A DNA stretch of 5,187 bases. Origin: Acidobacteriaceae bacterium (GTDB lineage: Bacteria; Acidobacteriota; Terriglobia; Terriglobales; Acidobacteriaceae). The stretch's first letter is position 1. Each line of letters starts with the position of its first letter. The stretch lies in contig PMHC01000102.1 in assembly GCA_003156495.1 (NCBI GenBank), positions 4,971-10,157 of the forward strand, in the 5' to 3' direction. The notes under the pieces were generated by a model. That model was not told the DNA's origin. It saw only the letters and a program-made list of their open reading frames with translations, and ran no database searches. This document shows, in pieces, positions 5,051-5,187 of the stretch. Made by a program: the position numbers and the translations under genes.

Positions 5051-5187
5051 CCGCTCCCAACCCCACTTCCGATCCGAATCTCGCCGACGCCTACGCCGCC
5101 TGCCGGGCGATTGCTAAACGCGAAGCGAAAAACTTCTACTACGCCTTTGTCGCGCTGCCGCCCGAGCGCCGCAACGCCATCTGCGCC
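5047..5187 (+). CDS. hpnD: HpnD, presqualene diphosphate synthase, N-terminal part only
   Basis: Forty-seven residues are visible before the right edge. After a short Pro/Asn-rich lead (TAPNPTSDPNLADAY) comes ACRAIAKREAKNFYYAFVALPPERRNAICA, which matches the opening helices of HpnD-type squalene/phytoene synthases, where REAKNFYYAF and LPxERRNA are typical. The Asp-rich motifs lie beyond the window. In the HpnCDE route HpnD joins two farnesyl diphosphates to presqualene diphosphate, the substrate of HpnC. The start is taken as TTG 5047-5049, which overlaps the hpnC TGA by 3 nt and has a good Shine-Dalgarno sequence; no ATG lies nearby in this frame. A phytoene synthase would look alike over this stretch, but the neighbour hpnC favours HpnD. 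hpnE would be the expected next gene in many clusters. Confidence 0.85.
   Translation, partial: MTAPNPTSDPNLADAYAACRAIAKREAKNFYYAFVALPPERRNAICA

Overview
The window looks like chromosomal DNA from a GC-rich bacterium, most probably an Acidobacteriota member (Terriglobia-like). This placement rests on remembered protein resemblance: the squalene-synthase pair, the SprT-like protein with its particular N-terminal half, and two small exported proteins whose sequences recall acidobacterial hypotheticals. No rRNA or other phylogenetic marker is present, so the assignment is moderate. No tRNA, rRNA, CRISPR array, intact insertion sequence or phage gene is visible.

Layout, left to right: (1) 1-281 (+) is the 3' end of a dihydroorotate dehydrogenase gene (pyrD, catalytic subunit type). 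(2) 268-957 (-) is a SprT-like putative zinc metallopeptidase whose stop lies inside the end of pyrD, a 14-bp convergent overlap. (3) 958-1084 is a repeat-rich intergenic stretch with four heptamer repeats, a matching inverted copy and a small hairpin. (4) 1085-1612 (-) is a 175-residue exported helical protein of unknown function. (5) 1613-1865 is a spacer with a 14-bp direct repeat and a motif resembling the end of an insertion sequence. (6) 1866-2324 (-) is a 152-residue exported helical protein of unknown function. (7) 2325-2542 is a spacer with a likely terminator for the next gene. (8) 2543-3922 (-) is an exported tetratricopeptide-repeat (TPR) protein whose low-complexity linker is coded by a perfect 48-bp tandem duplication. 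(9) 3923-4021 is a divergent promoter region. (10) 4022-5050 (+) is hpnC, followed with overlap by (11) 5047-5187 (+), the 5' end of hpnD, which runs off the window.

Functionally the clearest unit is hpnC-hpnD. In hopanoid-producing bacteria HpnD condenses two farnesyl diphosphates to presqualene diphosphate, HpnC converts this to hydroxysqualene, and HpnE (not in the window, plausibly downstream) reduces it to squalene for cyclisation to hopanoids. The three exported minus-strand proteins (TPR, 152 aa, 175 aa) point the same way but are separated by 218 and 253 bp, so they need not form one tight operon. pyrD belongs to pyrimidine synthesis and is unrelated.

I did not find a convincing new multi-gene system. 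The parts most worth a second look are the intergenic repeats at 958-1084, the paired HxxxH motifs of the SprT-like protein, the exact 48-bp duplication in the TPR gene, alternative hairpins after the TPR gene, and the hairpin with no Shine-Dalgarno sequence just before hpnC.
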